DNA of 54,954 nt, taken from an uncultured Actinomyces sp. (GTDB lineage: Bacteria; Actinomycetota; Actinomycetes; Actinomycetales; Actinomycetaceae). Made by a program: the position numbers and the translations under genes. Shown one piece after another: positions 51,989 through 54,954 of the stretch. Where the stretch lies: the NCBI GenBank assembly GCA_938014245.1, contig CALLSD010000019.1:1-54954 (forward strand). The letters run 5' to 3'. The notes beneath the pieces were generated by a model, which made no database searches, was not told the DNA's origin, and saw nothing but the letters and a program-made list of their open reading frames with translations. Position 1 is the stretch's first letter; the number at the start of each line of letters is the position of its first letter.

Positions 51989-52353
51989 GAGGCAGCCGGC
52001 TTTTTCACTTCATCGATCCGAGCACATTTCACGGCGAGCTGATTTTGAAACTCTCCATACACGGTGGCGACGACATCAACTGGAACAACCTGCGCATCAA
52101 CGGGAATATCGATCACCCGAGGCACTTTGAAGACGAGCTTTTCGAATCGGTTGCTAACTCGCTCCCCGTCGCGATCACGGTATTTGGTGTGGTCGTGGAG
52201 AATCACGACCTCAACTGAGGTCCCAAGTCGATTATCGGTTCGGTGCCCATCTCGAAATTCGAACCACGGTCGAACGCCCGAGGTTACGAACGTCTTTCCA
52301 TCGGCGAAACGCTCCCAATCAAACTGGCGAAACTCTGCCAATCTCTTCAACAT
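51985..52353 (-). CDS. DUF961/YdcP-like small protein of the element
   Basis: A 122-aa soluble protein. The order SVEVVILHDHTKYRDRDGER, VSNRFEKLVFKV, VPVDVVATVYGEFQNQLAVK resembles the DUF961 (YdcP-like) proteins that sit upstream of the FtsK-like gene in Gram-positive conjugative elements; their role is not settled. GAGGAGAAG precedes ATG 52353. It overlaps the FtsK-like gene as GTGA. The family call is from memory of the pattern. Confidence 0.65.
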   Translation of the reverse strand: MLKRLAEFRQFDWERFADGKTFVTSGVRPWFEFRDGHRTDNRLGTSVEVVILHDHTKYRDRDGERVSNRFEKLVFKVPRVIDIPVDAQVVPVDVVATVYGEFQNQLAVKCARIDEVKKPAAS

Positions 52354-52366
52354 GATCTTCTCCTCA

Positions 52367-52597
52367 CTAACCGAGATCGTCTTGATATTCCCGCCAGGAC
52401 TGCGCATCGCGGAGGAGATCCGCGAGGGCGATGGCCGCGTCGCGAGTGGTTACCGTCATAGTCGCCAGGTGGCCGAGGTCGACGCGGCAAACATCTTGCT
52501 GTAACCAGGGCCCATCGGGCCGGGAATATTCATCCAATTGATGGATCGCGAACGAAATATCTCGCTCGGTAATGAGGGATGTGTTTCTCGATTTCAT
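52367..52597 (-). CDS. Small element protein, 76 aa, unknown
   Basis: MKSRNTSLITERDISFAIHQ at the start, then a conserved-looking WLQQDVCRVDLGHLATMTVT and a C-terminal helix. ATG 52597 has AAAGGA 7 nt upstream; another in-frame ATG lies at 52612. It is 11 nt after the HTH gene and 13 nt before the DUF961-like gene, so clearly part of the operon. No family was recognised. Confidence 0.7.
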   Translation of the reverse strand: MKSRNTSLITERDISFAIHQLDEYSRPDGPWLQQDVCRVDLGHLATMTVTTRDAAIALADLLRDAQSWREYQDDLG

Positions 52598-52608
52598 TTG
52601 TTTTCCTT

Positions 52609-52806
52609 TCATCTGGGTTGTGCGGTCTCGAGGTGTTCCCTGAGAAACTCTTCGACATCTTCGGGTCGCCATCGGACCAAGGATCCGATCGTGATCGATC
52701 TGGGGAGCGGTTGACCGACGCTGCGGCGCCGGTAGACCGAAGCGCGCGAGATGCCGAGAATTCGGCCAAGCTCGCCCGCGTCGATCAAGTGCATTGTGTC
52801 GTTCAT
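52609..52806 (-). CDS. xis: Excisionase / AlpA-like helix-turn-helix protein
   Basis: A 65-aa protein made almost only of a MerR-type winged helix: LIDAGELGRILGISRASVYR, RRRSVGQPLPRSITIGSLVR, WRPEDVEEFLREHL. This is the HTH_17/excisionase pattern. GGAGG lies 7 nt before the ATG. It is the first gene of the minus-strand operon. It probably directs the integrase toward excision and may also regulate the divergent promoter. Confidence 0.85.
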   Translation of the reverse strand: MNDTMHLIDAGELGRILGISRASVYRRRSVGQPLPRSITIGSLVRWRPEDVEEFLREHLETAQPR

Positions 52807-52833
52807 GTGACACCTCCTTTTGATTCTCTTCTA

Positions 52834-52874
52834 CGCCGCCTTGTGCGGCTTATTTTTCGCCGCTTTGTGCGGCT
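52834..52874. repeat. Paired operator-like repeats in the divergent control region
   Basis: CGCCGCCTTGTGCGGCT (52834-52850) and CGCCGCTTTGTGCGGCT (52858-52874) are direct repeats, 16 of 17 identical and 24 bp apart. Each is internally palindromic (GCCGC/GCGGC). They lie 27 nt upstream of xis. They are likely binding sites for a dimeric regulator. Confidence 0.65.
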
Positions 52875-52988
52875 GTTATCAGTATATCGACATGGAGACA
52901 GACATCGATAGACTAAATTAATGGCCAAAATACAGTGATTTTGATTCAAAAGTAGACAAACTATTACCCGAAATGCGACACTCTTATC

Positions 52989-53660
52989 ATGAATAACTCA
53001 CCGAATAAACGAGATAAACGAGTCGGCGACGTCTTGGCTTACGCTTGTCAGTACTGGGCCCCTAAGCGCAGGGGCCCTAAGCGCGAGCTGAGTGATGAGG
53101 ATCGCAAAGCAATGAAGAGACGAATTACGCGCTACTTTAAGGAGGAGCTGGGAATGTCTGCTCCCTATCTGGTCACAGATCGTCAGATGCAAGCGATTGT
53201 GACCATCCATCTTCGCGACTACTTCGAAGAACGCCTTGGGAACGAGGAGGATGTGACTGAAAGAAAGCAGCTCCTCAAGAAAGTCGCAGAGCGTAGGGAG
53301 ATAGAGACGGAGGAGATTTGCAATTCTAATTCTGAGGTATATGAAGACTTCTACAAGTACGGACCAGTTCCGTATGTTTCGGATGAGATCACTAGTGATG
53401 AGTTCCAGCAGCTGATGATTAGGGCAATGTTCAGGAAGATGTTCCCTAAATTCGATGAAGCAAGATTCAAGGCCGAATACGAAGAGTGGCACTATCTCTC
53501 CAATGAGTGGGCTTCGTGGCCCCCGAATCTCGACGACGATCAAGGCGCACGGCTCTTCCAGTTGCGCGAGCGTATCCTTCCAGCAGTAACCGATGGAGAC
53601 ATTTCCGCCTACGAACGCAATGAAGACCCCCACCAAGAGACAGTGAAATCGCATGGTTAG
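52989..53660 (+). CDS. Unrecognised 223-aa element protein next to the integrase
   Basis: A highly charged soluble protein without membrane segments. It starts with a basic region (NNSPNKRDKR; PKRRGPKRELSDEDRKAMKR). The middle is helical and Glu/Lys-rich with coiled-coil tendency (ERKQLLKKVAERREIETEEI). An aromatic acidic part follows (EVYEDFYKYGPVPYVSDEI; EYEEWHYLSNEWASWPPNLD). I recognise no family. Base composition is lower in GC than neighbouring host genes. No ribosome site precedes ATG 52989. It overlaps the integrase start by 8 nt and is divergent from xis across the palindromic repeats, the place usually held by an element repressor; that role is a guess. Confidence 0.75.
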   Translation: MNNSPNKRDKRVGDVLAYACQYWAPKRRGPKRELSDEDRKAMKRRITRYFKEELGMSAPYLVTDRQMQAIVTIHLRDYFEERLGNEEDVTERKQLLKKVAERREIETEEICNSNSEVYEDFYKYGPVPYVSDEITSDEFQQLMIRAMFRKMFPKFDEARFKAEYEEWHYLSNEWASWPPNLDDDQGARLFQLRERILPAVTDGDISAYERNEDPHQETVKSHG

Positions 53661-54798
53661 GCCACGAACTGAAATCGGCACCTATGGCACCATCAAGACC
53701 GATCAACTGACGCCCACTAAGTGGCGCGCACGTACTCGCTATCGATTCCAGGATGGACGCTTACGCCAGATCGAACGAATCGCCCCTTCAGAAGCGAAAG
53801 CAACGCAGCGTCTCAAAGTTGCTCTCAAGACCATTGAGAAGGAGCAACGCGGCTCACTCAAACCCTCAACGAGCCTTCGTGTGCTTGGTCAGATGTTCCT
53901 CGACTCTCGACGCGATCTCAAACGATCTGCAGGGACCCTCGAAACATACGGGTATGCGGTCAACGTCCACATTGTTCCGAGTATTGGCTCGTTGTCTGTG
54001 GCCGAAGCAACCGCCGAGCGCCTGCAGGCATTCTTGACACGCATAGAACAGGAGAGTGGCCCGGGTGCTGCCAAGAACTGCCGCAGTGCACTTTCCGGAA
54101 TGATGGGTCTAGCGGTCCGAAACGATGCAATCCAAGTAAACCCTGTACGGAGCCTAGAGCGAATCAACCATCGAAAGAAGCGAGCATCCAAAGCAATCCC
54201 CTACGAAGATTTGCAAGCCTTTCTCACCGCTGTTCGAGCAGATAAACGTCTCACCGAGCTGGATGTGCCAGACCTGATCGAATTCATGATCGCATCCGGG
54301 CTCCGAGTAGGTGAAGCGTGCGCTCTCGACATAACCTCAGTCAATTTTGCATCCAAACAAATCACCGTTGAGGCGACTGCGGTTCGCGTAGCGGGGCAAG
54401 GTGTGGTTCGTCAGGCATACCCCAAAACAAATAAATCTCACCGGACCATCACGATCCCAGACACGGCCATTGCACTCCTCAAACGGCGTCACAAGCGCCT
54501 GAAAGAGGCAACCACGCTACTGTTCCCCACTTTGACCATGACACTACGAGATCCGTCAAACACGCAACGGCAAATCCGTGAGCGACGCGAGCAACTCGGC
54601 TACCCAGAGTTGTCCACGCACTCACTGAGGAAGACCACCGCAACCCTGCTTGACAGAGCTGGACTATCTGCCACAGAGATTGCGGACTACCTTGGTCACG
54701 AGAATCCATCGATGACCCAAGATGTCTACATGAACACAGTGCGTGGAGGAAACAAGGCCGCCAAAGCCCTCGAAAAGCAACTAACACACACTCCGTGA
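53653..54798 (+). CDS. int: Tyrosine recombinase (integrase)
   Basis: A 381-aa site-specific recombinase that inserts the element into tRNA-Phe. An N-terminal arm-binding region (TKWRARTRYRFQDGR), the SAM-like core-binding domain (about 70-165) and the catalytic domain are present. Catalytic residues: Arg218 (ASGLRVGEA), Lys258 or Lys261 (PKTNKSHR), His323 and Arg326 (HSLRKT), His349 (LGHEN) and Tyr359 (QDVYM). It looks intact. It overlaps the 223-aa gene by 8 nt and ends 102 nt before attR, typical of tRNA-targeting elements. Confidence 0.95.
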   Translation: MVRPRTEIGTYGTIKTDQLTPTKWRARTRYRFQDGRLRQIERIAPSEAKATQRLKVALKTIEKEQRGSLKPSTSLRVLGQMFLDSRRDLKRSAGTLETYGYAVNVHIVPSIGSLSVAEATAERLQAFLTRIEQESGPGAAKNCRSALSGMMGLAVRNDAIQVNPVRSLERINHRKKRASKAIPYEDLQAFLTAVRADKRLTELDVPDLIEFMIASGLRVGEACALDITSVNFASKQITVEATAVRVAGQGVVRQAYPKTNKSHRTITIPDTAIALLKRRHKRLKEATTLLFPTLTMTLRDPSNTQRQIRERREQLGYPELSTHSLRKTTATLLDRAGLSATEIADYLGHENPSMTQDVYMNTVRGGNKAAKALEKQLTHTP

Positions 54799-54825
54799 GT
54801 GAAACTCACTCGAGTACAAATCAAA

Positions 54826-54845
54826 GTGCGGAATAAATGCGGGAT
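54826..54845 (+). repeat. Direct repeat near the right end of the element
   Basis: GTGCGGAATAAATGCGGGAT, 19 of 20 identical to 48861-48880. It lies 55 nt from attR, against 101 nt for the left copy from attL. Confidence 0.6.
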
Positions 54846-54868
54846 CATTGACTGAAAATATAAAACAA

Positions 54869-54895
54869 CCCCGAGATTTCCTTGAAACCCCGGGG
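54869..54895 (-). terminator. Element-borne terminator for tRNA-Phe
   Basis: A 12-bp stem with two wobble pairs (54869-54880 with 54884-54895), 3-nt loop and minus-strand TTGTTTTA after it. It replaces the host terminator displaced to 48688. It resembles the tRNA-Ser terminator at 560-590 in sequence. Confidence 0.75.
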
Positions 54896-54900
54896 TATTT

Positions 54901-54942
54901 GTGGCTCCGACCGGCGTCGATCCGGTGACCTTTCGATTTTCA
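54901..54942 (-). repeat. Right attachment site (attR)
   Basis: 42 bp identical to 48718-48759. Here it is continuous with the 5' part of the tRNA, so the gene stays functional. Confidence 0.93.
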
Positions 54943-54954
54943 GTCGAACGCTCT
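54902..54954 (-). tRNA. tRNA-Phe(GAA), 5' end beyond the window
   Basis: The minus strand shows an anticodon arm with stem TTCGA/TCGAA and loop CTGAAAA (anticodon GAA), the variable loop AAAGGTC, a T arm GATCGACGCC and acceptor 3' strand CGGAGCC with discriminator A. About 20 nt of the 5' end are outside. CCA is not encoded (CAA follows). Confidence 0.9.

Larger units (their letters stand above)
48718..54942. mobile_element. 6.2-kb tRNA-Phe integrative element with CRESS-like Rep, FtsK-type translocase and tyrosine integrase
   Basis: Bounded by perfect 42-bp direct repeats in tRNA-Phe(GAA). The integrase gene lies next to attR. Gene order from the right: integrase and a 223-aa protein (+), then a divergent minus-strand operon: excisionase-like HTH, 76-aa protein, 122-aa DUF961-like protein, FtsK/TraB-like protein and Rep. 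Two tiny coupled frames lie at the left end. The set matches a minimal actinomycete-type integrative conjugative element: excise, replicate by rolling circle, and move as double-stranded DNA through a single FtsK-like pump. No relaxase, type IV secretion, phage structural or cargo gene was seen. All main genes look intact. Mobility itself is inference. Confidence 0.88.

Noticed and set aside
48718..54942. Prophage
   Set aside because: An integrase and excisionase are present, but no capsid, tail, terminase or lysis genes; Rep plus FtsK-type genes fit a plasmid-like element better.

Overview
The window looks like a chromosome segment from a high-GC actinobacterium of the Actinomycetaceae (Schaalia/Actinomyces type). 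The main evidence is a giant single-chain type I fatty acid synthase of the CMN/actinomycete kind with a separate AcpS. Supporting evidence is a fused dipeptide-ABC ATPase, class E sortase-type LAxTG anchoring, and several genes whose start codon lies 6 nt behind a TANNNT box (leaderless-type promoters). The genus assignment is inference.

Layout. 1-0.4 kb: the start of a secreted protein, cut by the window edge. 0.5-0.85 kb: two tRNA-Ser genes. 0.9-4.1 kb: AGE-family sugar epimerase divergent from phosphoglucomutase. 4.2-8.2 kb: two membrane proteins coupled to a three-cupredoxin copper nitrite reductase. 8.4-10.9 kb: MFS exporter and a DUF2183 (App1-like) protein. 11.3-17 kb: oligopeptide ABC system. 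17.1-23.8 kb: LacI regulator, GH2 glycosidase and CUT1 sugar ABC transporter. 24-26.2 kb: GluQRS and a two-gene CrcB fluoride exporter. 26.2-29 kb: metNIQ. 29.1-30.7 kb: upp divergent from tadA. 30.8-45.3 kb (minus strand): a compact lipid operon in the order birA, biotin carboxylase/BCCP, carboxyltransferase, FAS-I, acpS, bioY. Four of its five junctions overlap. It covers biotin uptake, biotin attachment, malonyl-CoA formation, fatty acid synthesis and ACP activation. A TetR regulator lies directly upstream. 46.4-48.4 kb: a small membrane protein and an LAxTG surface adhesin with a recently duplicated Thr/Pro stalk.

48.7-54.9 kb: a 6.2-kb integrative element inserted in a tRNA-Phe gene, bounded by perfect 42-bp direct repeats. 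It carries a tyrosine integrase, an excisionase-like HTH protein, an unrecognised 223-aa protein at the divergent control region, and a minus-strand operon. That operon holds two small proteins, an FtsK/TraB-type translocase, and a Rep with an HUH nuclease plus P-loop helicase (Rep_2/CRESS-like). The gene set predicts excision, rolling-circle replication and possibly transfer as double-stranded DNA. This is the most unusual part of the window. Its insertion replaced the tRNA 3' flank, changing an encoded CCA to CAA and supplying a new terminator.

No CRISPR array, rRNA or IS element was found.
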